Positions 24,412 through 32,161 of a stretch of 64,000 bases of DNA are shown here, piece by piece; within the stretch, counting starts at the first letter, position 1, and each line of letters opens with the position of its first letter. This stretch comes from Heteroruminococcus sp964369885. Its GTDB lineage: Bacteria; Bacillota; Clostridia; Oscillospirales; Ruminococcaceae. Below the pieces are notes generated by a model. The model saw only the letters and a list, made by a program, of their open reading frames with translations. It searched no databases and had not been told where the DNA came from. The position numbers were made by a program, and so were the translations under genes. The stretch is taken from the NCBI GenBank assembly GCA_964369885.1, contig CAYJGQ010000001.1, positions 10,532 through 74,531 on the forward strand, read 5' to 3'.

Positions 24412-26358
24412 TTACCAGTTTGCAAAATCATCGGAATAATCCTTGGTGCGCACCACGCTTTCATCGTCGAAGTTTACCATATAGGCCATATACTCCACAC
24501 CATCAAGGTAAATTGTTACATCGCTTATGCCATCCCCCTGAAGGGTTATCTGCCATACACGCTGCTCGCTGGGCACAAGGTCAACCTCCCGTAGGAAGTC
24601 GCCGTCACGCTCGGCCGTCAGGGTTACCTCATGGGTGATAAGTTCGGGCAGTCGCACAAGTATATCCAGCGAATCTACGGCCTCATCGCCCGAGCTTACG
24701 GTAAGCTGTATCGAGCTACCCTCGGTAAACATGGTGCCGCCGTCGGGGGTTTGGCTTATAACCTCGCCCTCGTCATAGTACTCGCTTTGCTGTCTTGACA
24801 CATCAACCTCAAAACCTGCGTCCTCAAGAATTTCAACCGCATCATCCTCGTATTCATCGGTTACGTCGGGCACCTCCACCAGCATTTTGTCCGAGCCACG
24901 GCTTACATAAACCGTAACACTTGTGCCCGTGCTTACCTGAGAGTTTGGCCCCGGCTCGGTACGTACAACATAGCCCTCCTGCACCGTGTCGGACTCCACG
25001 CTTACCTCGGAGTACTCAAGCCCCAGTTCGTTTAGTCCCACATAAACCGTGGTGGCCTCCTGCCCTGCGTATGAGGGTATGGTAACAATCTGGGCGCCGC
25101 CGCTTACAATTACGGTGATGGTTGAACCCTTTTTAAGGGTAGGCACCGAGCTTGGCGACTGGGACATTATAGTGCCTGCCGCATAGTCGGCGCTGGGGCG
25201 GGTTTCCTCAATGACTATATTAAAGTTATCGGCATATTGCGGGGTACTGCTTACAACCTCGTAGCTCATGCCCACAAGGTCGGGCAGCGCAATGTTTTCA
25301 ACCTCGGCAAATGGGTCGGCAATCATGACCATAACCGTTACAAATATAATGGTTGCCACCACAAATGCAATTGTAATTCCTGTTAGCACAGGCAAAATTG
25401 GGGTGCCTTTTTTCATATCCTCTTTCTCCTTTTTCTTCTCACGCCCACGCTTTTTAGGCGGAGTAGGTGGGGGAGCGGTGGGTGTTGGGGCCGGGGCAGG
25501 GATGGACTGCTGGCCCTCCTCGCTTTCGCCCTCGGGGTTTTTTCTAAAGCGGTCAATACTGCGTAGCATCTCGGCCGCCGAGCGGTAGCGCTGTCCTGCC
25601 TGTTTTTCCATGGCCACAAGGGTTATGGCCTCCAGTGTTGGGGGTATGTCGGGGTTTATGGCAGTGGGGGGAACTGCCTCGGATTCGATCTGCTTTATGG
25701 CCACCGACACGGGGCTGTCGGCCTCAAATGGCAGTTTGCCTGTCAGCATTTCGTACAGCATTACACCCACCGAGTATATGTCGGTTGAGGCGTCGGTTTG
25801 CTCGCCACGGGCCTGCTCGGGGCTGATGTAGTGCACCGAGCCCACCGCCTGATCGGAGGTTTGGCGTACAGGTGTGCGGGAAAGCTGTGCAATGCCAAAA
25901 TCGGTTATTTTTACGGTGCCGTCACGCAGTAGCATGATGTTGTGGGGTTTTATGTCCTGATGTATTATGCCCTTGTCATGGGCATGGCCCAGTCCGCGCA
26001 GAATTTGCACCACAAAGTGCACCGCCATTTTCCAGCCTATGCGTCCCTCTTGCTCAATATATTCTTTAAGGGTTATGCCCTCAATATGCTCCATAACAAT
26101 ACAGGGTTGGTCGCCCATTGCAACGTCGTACACCTGCACAATGTTGGGGTGCGAAAGCATGGAAACCGCCTTGCTTTCGTTGCGAAAACGGTTTACAAAC
26201 TCAGGGTTTCCCACATGCTCTTTGCGCAGAGCTTTAATGGCCACCACCTTGTTTTCCTCAAGATCTTTGGCGCGGTAGACGTTGGACATTCCTCCAACCC
26301 CTATAAGCTGCATTATTTCGTAGCGTCCGCCAAACTGTTTTCCTACCAAGTTTTCCAT
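24412..26358 (-). CDS. prkC: Membrane Ser/Thr protein kinase with PASTA repeats
   Basis: 648 residues. Kinase domain about 13-270: GVGGMSNVYRA, K42 in VVAIKALRK, catalytic D135 and DFG D153, and SPEQARG. The catalytic loop reads HQDIKPHN, with Gln where HRD is usual. A Pro/Lys-rich juxtamembrane region is followed by one membrane helix (TGITIAFVVATIIFVTVMVM), three extracellular PASTA repeats and a C-terminal beta-rich tail. PASTA domains sense peptidoglycan fragments, so this kinase should couple wall state to cytosolic phosphorylation. It follows its phosphatase gene prpC. Confidence 0.95.
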   Translation of the reverse strand: MENLVGKQFGGRYEIMQLIGVGGMSNVYRAKDLEENKVVAIKALRKEHVGNPEFVNRFRNESKAVSMLSHPNIVQVYDVAMGDQPCIVMEHIEGITLKEYIEQEGRIGWKMAVHFVVQILRGLGHAHDKGIIHQDIKPHNIMLLRDGTVKITDFGIAQLSRTPVRQTSDQAVGSVHYISPEQARGEQTDASTDIYSVGVMLYEMLTGKLPFEADSPVSVAIKQIESEAVPPTAINPDIPPTLEAITLVAMEKQAGQRYRSAAEMLRSIDRFRKNPEGESEEGQQSIPAPAPTPTAPPPTPPKKRGREKKKEKEDMKKGTPILPVLTGITIAFVVATIIFVTVMVMIADPFAEVENIALPDLVGMSYEVVSSTPQYADNFNIVIEETRPSADYAAGTIMSQSPSSVPTLKKGSTITVIVSGGAQIVTIPSYAGQEATTVYVGLNELGLEYSEVSVESDTVQEGYVVRTEPGPNSQVSTGTSVTVYVSRGSDKMLVEVPDVTDEYEDDAVEILEDAGFEVDVSRQQSEYYDEGEVISQTPDGGTMFTEGSSIQLTVSSGDEAVDSLDILVRLPELITHEVTLTAERDGDFLREVDLVPSEQRVWQITLQGDGISDVTIYLDGVEYMAYMVNFDDESVVRTKDYSDDFANW

Positions 26359-26438
26359 AAGTTATAAATTTCCTTTCCACCTGCACAGGGCCCCTCCCTG
26401 TGTGGCTTCGAATAGATGTATAGTCAAAAAATATCCTG

Positions 26439-27167
26439 TTACTCGCTGTAAAACAGCATAGCTGTTATGTTATCCTCGCCGCCTTGGTCGTTTGCACTGT
26501 CGATAAGGCATTTTGCGTTTTGGTTTTGCACCGCAAGATGGCAAAGCTGTGGAATATCCTGCTGTGGCACCATGTTATGAAATCCGTCGGAGCACAAAAG
26601 AAGTATATCGTCCTCTAAAAACTCACTCTCGCCCCATTCTATTTTAACCCCCTGCGCCACACCAAGTGCTCGGGTGATGTAGTGGCGCTCGGGGTGATGT
26701 TCGGCCTCGTCCTTTGTTATCTTGCCTTTGTCCACCATTTCCTGCACCAAACTGTGGTCCCTTGTCAGGGGGTGTAGCTCCTGCCCCCTTATTAGGTAAA
26801 TGCGGCTGTCGCCCACATGGCATAGTGTGGCAAGGTTGTCCTGCACCACCGCCAGCACCAGTGTGCATCCCATACCGCTTAGGGTGGGGTCATCGGCTGC
26901 TCGGCTGTATATCTCGGCATTGGCCGTCATTACGGCCGACTCTATTAGGTTTTTCAGTCCCCTTGCATCAAGCTTGCGGTCGGGGCGGCGGCCAAATGTG
27001 CGCTCTATGGCCGTTTTTGCAAGCTCGGCCGCCGTTTCGCCCCCATTGTGACCACCCATGCCGTCGCACACAAATCCGTAGGCCAGCCCCTCTGCACTGC
27101 CCCCATAGTTATCCTGATTTGCACTGCGCACCATCCCTGTGTGACTGCCACACAACAGTTTCAACAT
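26439..27167 (-). CDS. prpC: PP2C-family protein phosphatase
   Basis: 242 residues with all PP2C metal motifs: SANQDNYG, VCDGMGGHNGGE, GMGCTLVLAVV, HVGDSRIYLI, ITRALGV, LLCSDGFHNMV and GGEDNIT. It reverses PrkC phosphorylation; the kinase gene starts 80 bases downstream. The ATG at 27167 follows TGGAGG; the 26-codon upstream extension overlaps rlmN and is rejected. Confidence 0.94.
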   Translation of the reverse strand: MLKLLCGSHTGMVRSANQDNYGGSAEGLAYGFVCDGMGGHNGGETAAELAKTAIERTFGRRPDRKLDARGLKNLIESAVMTANAEIYSRAADDPTLSGMGCTLVLAVVQDNLATLCHVGDSRIYLIRGQELHPLTRDHSLVQEMVDKGKITKDEAEHHPERHYITRALGVAQGVKIEWGESEFLEDDILLLCSDGFHNMVPQQDIPQLCHLAVQNQNAKCLIDSANDQGGEDNITAMLFYSE

Positions 27168-27210
27168 CTTTTTCCTCCATTCTGCCCAAACCCAAGGTGA
27201 AAAGGCCCCG

Positions 27211-28272
27211 TCACAGAGTAGTATTTTGCAGGCATTCGCCCTCACACTGTGAAAGCTCCTCCCGTCTTAGCTGTCCGCAGGCGGCCGATATGTCGCTTCC
27301 CAGTTCTCGGCGCACCGTTGCATTTATCCCAAGGCGGCATAGTTCCCGCCTAAAGCGTTCCACCGCAAGGGGGGTGCTGCGTTTGTTGCCACGCTCCCTC
27401 ACGGGGTTTACAGGTATTAGGTTTACATGGCAGTTCATACCACGCAGTAGCTCGGCCAATTTTGTGGCCTCGGCCTTGCTGTCGTTCACACCATCTATTA
27501 GGGCATATTCAAAGGACACACGCCGTCCCGTTATGGCAAAATATCGCTTGCAGGCACGCAGTAAACTTGCTATGTTGTGCCGACGGTTTATCGGCATTAT
27601 CTCGCTTCGGGTGTTGTCGTCGGTGGCATGAAGCGACACCGAGAGGGTAAGTCCCAACTTTTCATCGGCCAAATCATCTATTTTATCTACAAGCCCACAG
27701 GTCGAGAGCGAAACATGGCGCAAGCTCATCCCCATGCCCCGTGGGTCGCTTAGTATTTGCAAAAAGCTCAGCACATTGTCGTAATTGTCCAGCGGTTCGC
27801 CTATTCCCATCAGCACCACCGAGCCTATCGGTTTTTTGCTGTGGGCGGCCGCAACATATATTTGATCAAGCATCTCACCCGGGGTGAGGTCACGCTCAAG
27901 CCCACCTATTGTCGAGGCGCAAAATCCGCACCCCTGCCTGCACCCCACCTGTGTAGATATACATAGGCTGTTTGCATGATGATAGCTCATAAGCACGGCC
28001 TCAACGCATCGGCCGTCGCCCAGTGCAAAGAGGTATTTTCGGGTATCGTCTATTTCCGAGCGTTGTTCACGCTCCACACGCACACCGGCCAAAACACATT
28101 TTTCGGCAAGGGTTTGGCGCAGGGGCAGGGGCAGGTTTTTCATTTCGTCAAAACTACCCACCTGTTTTTTGTGCAGCCAGTCAAAAATTTGTGCGGTGCG
28201 AAATTTGGGCAAAGACAGCTCGCAGAGGAAGTCTTGAAGTTGTGTGAAGGTCATGCTTTTTATATCTACCAT
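27211..28272 (-). CDS. rlmN: 23S rRNA (adenine-2503-C2) / tRNA methyltransferase
   Basis: 353 residues, radical-SAM enzyme. The cluster-binding CxxxCxxC is CRQGCGFC; GIGEPLDNYDNV, VSLSTCG and VSLHATDDNTRSEIMPINRR are typical, and C-terminal DISAACGQL carries the second catalytic cysteine. It methylates C2 of A2503 in 23S rRNA. ATG at 28272 follows GGAGG; upstream codons run through a GC-rich repeat and are not coding. Confidence 0.95.
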   Translation of the reverse strand: MVDIKSMTFTQLQDFLCELSLPKFRTAQIFDWLHKKQVGSFDEMKNLPLPLRQTLAEKCVLAGVRVEREQRSEIDDTRKYLFALGDGRCVEAVLMSYHHANSLCISTQVGCRQGCGFCASTIGGLERDLTPGEMLDQIYVAAAHSKKPIGSVVLMGIGEPLDNYDNVLSFLQILSDPRGMGMSLRHVSLSTCGLVDKIDDLADEKLGLTLSVSLHATDDNTRSEIMPINRRHNIASLLRACKRYFAITGRRVSFEYALIDGVNDSKAEATKLAELLRGMNCHVNLIPVNPVRERGNKRSTPLAVERFRRELCRLGINATVRRELGSDISAACGQLRREELSQCEGECLQNTTL

Positions 28273-28330
28273 CTTTCTTCCTCCTTTTGGTTTTGGGTTT
28301 TGTTTGGGGTTTTGGGGTGGTGGGTGTGGG

Positions 28331-28407
28331 GGGAGGTGGGCTGATGCCCATGGAGTGGGCTGATGCCCGGTGAGCCCCCCGCCGCGCCAGGACGCAAACA
28401 AAACCCA
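28331..28407 (+). repeat. GC-rich dispersed repeat, second family, copy 2
   Basis: In the gap between rsmB and rlmN. It contains two direct copies of GTGGGCTGATGCCC (28336-28349 and 28355-28368) and ends CCGCCGCGCCAGGACGCAAA, resembling the end of the element at 16324-16407. Confidence 0.45.
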
Positions 28408-28427
28408 AATTTGCCGCCTTTAAAGTC

Positions 28428-29735
28428 TTAGTCCCTTTTCATTGCCGCAATAAAAAATCCATCGCAGTCAAGTGGGTGGTTTAGGAGGGTTACGCAGTCT
28501 TCCTCACCCAGTATGGCCGGCAGTGGGTGGGGGGAAAACTGTGGGTTATCCCTCAAAAAGTTTTGTACCACCTGCTCATTTTCGGCAGGGTTTAGGGTGC
28601 AGGTGGAGTATATAAGCCGACCGCCGCTTTTTACATACCTGCTCGAGGTGTTTAGTATCTCGGCTTGTAGGGTGGGCAGCTCGGCAAAGCTGTCGGGGGT
28701 TTTGTAGCGTATATCGGGTTTGCGGCGCAGTACCCCAATGCCCGAGCAGGGCACATCGCAGAGCACGCGATCAAACTGTCCACGCTGTGGGTCAAACTGT
28801 GAGGCATCGGCGGCGTCGGCCTTAATGCAGTCAAGCCCCAGCCGCAGGGCCCCCTTGGTTATAAGCTCCACGCGCGACGGGTGAAGCTCCAGCGAGAGCA
28901 GGCGACCCTTGTTTTGCATATGCTGTGCCGCCGTAAAGGATTTGCCCCCGGGTGCGGCGCAAACGTCCAGCACCGCCATGTCGGGTTGCGGGTCCAGTGC
29001 CATTATGGTTAGCTGTGAGGCCAAATCCTGCACATGAAACATCCCCTGCAAAAATGGGTCGGTGCGGCGAAGATCGCCCCCCATTCCCCCCACCACACGC
29101 AGGGCGTTTGGCAACTCGGGCAGGGTGGTGGTTTGTATTTCGTATTTTTCAAGCTCGGTTTGCAGTGCTTGTGGGGTTGTTTTGGTGGTGTTCACACGCA
29201 AAAATATGGGGGCACTGCCGTGGGAGGCGGCCAAAAACTTTTGCACCTCCTCCTGCCCATAGGCCCGAATAAGCATGGCCACTGTTTGTTCTGCCACCGA
29301 AAACTCGGCCGACATCCGTGCCGAGTGTGGCCCTTTGGGCAGGGGTATTGCCTTTTCACTGCGCAAAAATGATCTAAGCACTCCGTTTACCAGCCCCGAG
29401 GCCTTTGGCTGTTTTAGTTTGCGTGTAAGTTCCACGGCCTGATGCAGTACCGCCCGCTCGGGGGTGTCGGTGTAAAGCAGTTCGTAAACGGCGGTTTTTA
29501 GTATGCACAAAACAGCAGGGGAGAGCTTGCGCAGTTTTGTTGAACACAGTGGGGCAATACAGCACTCAAGGGTCAGCTCACGCTCAAGCACGCCGTAAAA
29601 CAGCAGTGATGCGTAGGCGCTGTCCCGTGGGTCAAGCCCGCTTTTTTTAAGTGCTGAGTCCAGTACAAGGTTTGAGTAACCCTGTCCTGCCTTCATGCGC
29701 ACAAGGGTTTTTATGCAAAGTTCTCTGGAGGTCAT
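28428..29735 (-). CDS. rsmB: 16S rRNA (cytosine-967-C5)-methyltransferase
   Basis: 435 residues. An N-terminal NusB-like domain (SRELCIKTLVRMKAGQGYSN) is followed by the Rossmann methyltransferase domain with VCAAPGGKSFTAAQHMQ, DVPCSGIGVLRRKPDIRY (catalytic Cys in PCSG) and STCTLNPAENE (second Cys). ATG follows AAAGGATG. Part of the translation-linked minus-strand run. Confidence 0.95.
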   Translation of the reverse strand: MTSRELCIKTLVRMKAGQGYSNLVLDSALKKSGLDPRDSAYASLLFYGVLERELTLECCIAPLCSTKLRKLSPAVLCILKTAVYELLYTDTPERAVLHQAVELTRKLKQPKASGLVNGVLRSFLRSEKAIPLPKGPHSARMSAEFSVAEQTVAMLIRAYGQEEVQKFLAASHGSAPIFLRVNTTKTTPQALQTELEKYEIQTTTLPELPNALRVVGGMGGDLRRTDPFLQGMFHVQDLASQLTIMALDPQPDMAVLDVCAAPGGKSFTAAQHMQNKGRLLSLELHPSRVELITKGALRLGLDCIKADAADASQFDPQRGQFDRVLCDVPCSGIGVLRRKPDIRYKTPDSFAELPTLQAEILNTSSRYVKSGGRLIYSTCTLNPAENEQVVQNFLRDNPQFSPHPLPAILGEEDCVTLLNHPLDCDGFFIAAMKRD

Positions 29736-29760
29736 GGTTGGTCATCCTTTCGGTGGGCGG

Positions 29761-30456
29761 TCAGTCCCTGCTGCGTCCGCCAAACAGTAGGAGCAGGCGC
29801 AAAAGCTGTGCTAATGATACAATAAGCGCCGCAACATAGGTCATGGCGGCGGCCGACAACACCTTGCGTGTGCCGGCAAGCTCCTCGGCGGTTAGTATTC
29901 CTTGGCTGTCAAGTGTGGCTATTGCACGACTGCTGGCATTAAATTCTACCGGCAGTGTGACAAGCTGAAACACCGCCACAAGCGAAAACAGCAGTATGCC
30001 CACCGTTACAAGCGGTTCTATGCTCAGGAAAAACCCTAAAAATATCAGGGGGATGGACAGCGTAGAGCCTATGTTTGTCATGGGTATTATGGCGGCACGC
30101 AGTTTCATGGGGGCATAACTTTGGGCGTACTGTATGGCATGTCCTACCTCGTGGGCGGCCACTCCAACAGCGGCAATCGACTGGCTGTTGTACACCCCGT
30201 CGGACAAACGCACAACATTATCCCGTGGGTCAAAGTGGTCGGTCAGCTTGCCTGCTGTTTGCTCTATGCGCACATACGACAGGCCGTTTAGGTCGAGTAT
30301 GCGCCGTGCGGCATCGTGACCACTCAGCCCACGCATGGTGCGGCTTTTGGAGAATTTTGTGTAGGTTGAATTGACCTTGTACTGGGCCCAAAGTGACAAA
30401 AGCAGTGCCGGAACCACCAGTATGAAGTAATATGCATCAAAGCCGTAAAAAAGCAA
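29761..30456 (-). CDS. YugP-type zinc metallopeptidase
   Basis: 231 residues, family Zn_peptidase_2. It has an N-terminal membrane helix, the zinc site VAAHEVGHAIQYA, then further membrane segments (IPLIFLGFFLSIEP, VGILLFSLVAVFQL) and a C-terminal helix. Substrate unknown. Starts at TTG after AAGGA. It has its own likely promoter (TGCTATAAT) in the 184-base gap before it. Confidence 0.9.
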   Translation of the reverse strand: MLFYGFDAYYFILVVPALLLSLWAQYKVNSTYTKFSKSRTMRGLSGHDAARRILDLNGLSYVRIEQTAGKLTDHFDPRDNVVRLSDGVYNSQSIAAVGVAAHEVGHAIQYAQSYAPMKLRAAIIPMTNIGSTLSIPLIFLGFFLSIEPLVTVGILLFSLVAVFQLVTLPVEFNASSRAIATLDSQGILTAEELAGTRKVLSAAAMTYVAALIVSLAQLLRLLLLFGGRSRD

Positions 30457-30584
30457 AAGATCACATCCTTAATAAAACTTTTTTTGGGGTCGGTTCTATA
30501 AATACAGGTTAGGTGTACAGCTAAGGCAAACATACAACCGTCAAAAATATAATACGGTGCATTTTTGCCAATTTTACTAAACCC

Positions 30585-30595
30585 AAATTATAGCA
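30585..30595 (-). promoter_or_regulatory. Possible extended -10 promoter for the YugP-type gene
   Basis: On the minus strand TATGCTATAAT carries a TG before a perfect TATAAT (attata at 30587-30592). No good -35 is seen. It lies about 130 bases upstream of the TTG start. Confidence 0.45.
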
Positions 30596-30640
30596 TAGGT
30601 ATATGAACAAGGTATGAATAACGCCCTTATCGCTCCCTTA

Positions 30641-31576
30641 TTATTCCCCCAAAAGTTCCCCCTCAATCAGTCTAAATCCTCGCAGGAAATCTGCGGCTGA
30701 CACCTTGGCTTTACCCTCAAGTTGTATGGTTAAAAGTTGCAGTGCCCCACCCTGCGCACATACGGCATACAGCCTGTCCTCCAGCGCCATCAGGGTGCCA
30801 CAAGGCGCATCAAATGTTATGTCGACAGGACTGCTTTTGTGGATTTTCAGCATCTTGCCGCGCAGGCGTGTTTGTGCACCAGGCCAGGGCGAACATCCCC
30901 TCACAAGGTTGTGTAGCTCGGCGGCCGATTTTGTAAAGTCAAGCCGTCCCATCTCCTTGGACAACATGGGGGCATGGGTGGCCTTTTGGTGGTCCTGTGG
31001 GGTGCGGGGCAGTGTGCCACCATCACGCAAAACCTCAAGCGTATCCACCAGGCAGTCAGCACCAATAACCGACAATCGCTCAAACAGCTCGCCCGAGGTT
31101 TCGTCCCTGTCTATGGGTGTTGTGCGTGTGAGGATTATATCCCCTGTGTCCATGCCCTCATCCATAAACATACTGCACACACCGCTTTGTTCATCCCCGT
31201 TTATCACGCTCCACTGTATGGGGGCGGCGCCACGGTAGGCCGGTAGCAATGAGGCATGGATGTTTATGCAACCGTGCTTTGGTAGCTCCAGTATATCAAG
31301 TGGGAGTATTCGGCCATAGGCCACCACCACAATTACATCGGGGGCAAGCTCTTTAAGCAGTGCAAGGGCGGTGCCATCGCGCAGTTTTTCGGGTTGGTAA
31401 ACGGGTATATTGGCCTTTAGTGCCAGCTCCTTTGTGGGGGGTGGCACCGGCCTGCCGGATCGTCCCTTTGGGCGGTCGGGTTGGGTAAATACCCCCACCA
31501 CCTCATGTTCCTTGCCCAGTATGCGCTCAAGGCAGGTTTTTGCAAAATCGGGCGTGCCCATAAACACAATTCTCAT
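30641..31576 (-). CDS. fmt: Methionyl-tRNA formyltransferase
   Basis: 311 residues. FMGTPDFAKTCLERIL, then the formyl-transfer site INIHASLLPAYRGAAPIQW and EGMDTGDIIL; the C-terminal domain has LHNLVRGCSPWPGA. Formylates initiator Met-tRNA. Follows def by 24 bases in the standard def-fmt order. ATG follows ACGGAGG. Confidence 0.97.
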   Translation of the reverse strand: MRIVFMGTPDFAKTCLERILGKEHEVVGVFTQPDRPKGRSGRPVPPPTKELALKANIPVYQPEKLRDGTALALLKELAPDVIVVVAYGRILPLDILELPKHGCINIHASLLPAYRGAAPIQWSVINGDEQSGVCSMFMDEGMDTGDIILTRTTPIDRDETSGELFERLSVIGADCLVDTLEVLRDGGTLPRTPQDHQKATHAPMLSKEMGRLDFTKSAAELHNLVRGCSPWPGAQTRLRGKMLKIHKSSPVDITFDAPCGTLMALEDRLYAVCAQGGALQLLTIQLEGKAKVSAADFLRGFRLIEGELLGE

Positions 31577-31600
31577 TTTAGATCCTCCGTTTTGGGGTGA

Positions 31601-32080
31601 TTAGTCATCCTGCTCCTGCTCCAACTCCTCAATGCTGAGCATACGACTGGCCTTATCTTTGAACAACACACCATCAAGGTGGTCAAGTTCATGGCAGATG
31701 GCCACAGCCATAAGTTCCTCTCCCTCAAGGGTAAACTCCTCGCCGTTGCGGTCCTGCGCCTCCACCTTAACATAGGCAGGGCGGGTTACCATACCCCACT
31801 GCTCGGGGCAGGAAAGACAGCCCTCTTGACCCTCCTGCTCACCCTCAATCTCAACAATTTTGGGGTTTATAAGCTCTATATGTCCTTCGCCAACATCCAC
31901 AATTACGGCGCGGCGCAGTACCCCCACCTGTGGGGCGGCCAGCCCCACGCCGTTTGCACGGATCATGGTTTCAAGCATGTCATCCAACAAATCGTGCAGT
32001 CGTGCATCAAAGTTCTCCACAGGGCGGCTTACCTTACGAAGCCGTGGGTTTTCATCGGTCAAAATTTTGCGGTAGGCCAT
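31601..32080 (-). CDS. def: Peptide deformylase
   Basis: 159 residues. The three motifs are GVGLAAPQVG, EGCLSCPE and CHELDHLDGVLF, giving Cys and two His as metal ligands and Glu/Asp nearby; note HELDH has the usual catalytic Glu. Removes the N-formyl group from new proteins. AGGAGG precedes the ATG. Confidence 0.97.
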   Translation of the reverse strand: MAYRKILTDENPRLRKVSRPVENFDARLHDLLDDMLETMIRANGVGLAAPQVGVLRRAVIVDVGEGHIELINPKIVEIEGEQEGQEGCLSCPEQWGMVTRPAYVKVEAQDRNGEEFTLEGEELMAVAICHELDHLDGVLFKDKASRMLSIEELEQEQDD

Positions 32081-32161
32081 GGTTAACTCCTCCTAATTAT
32101 GTATAATTTATTCGCATAGCTGCCTTTGTAAAGAAGGGTTTTTATATTGGCAGGGTTAATA

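Noticed and set aside
28273..28401. N-terminal extension of rlmN by 43 codons
   Set aside because: The extension reads through a GC-rich repeat with Pro-rich low complexity, while GGAGG lies right before the ATG at 28272.
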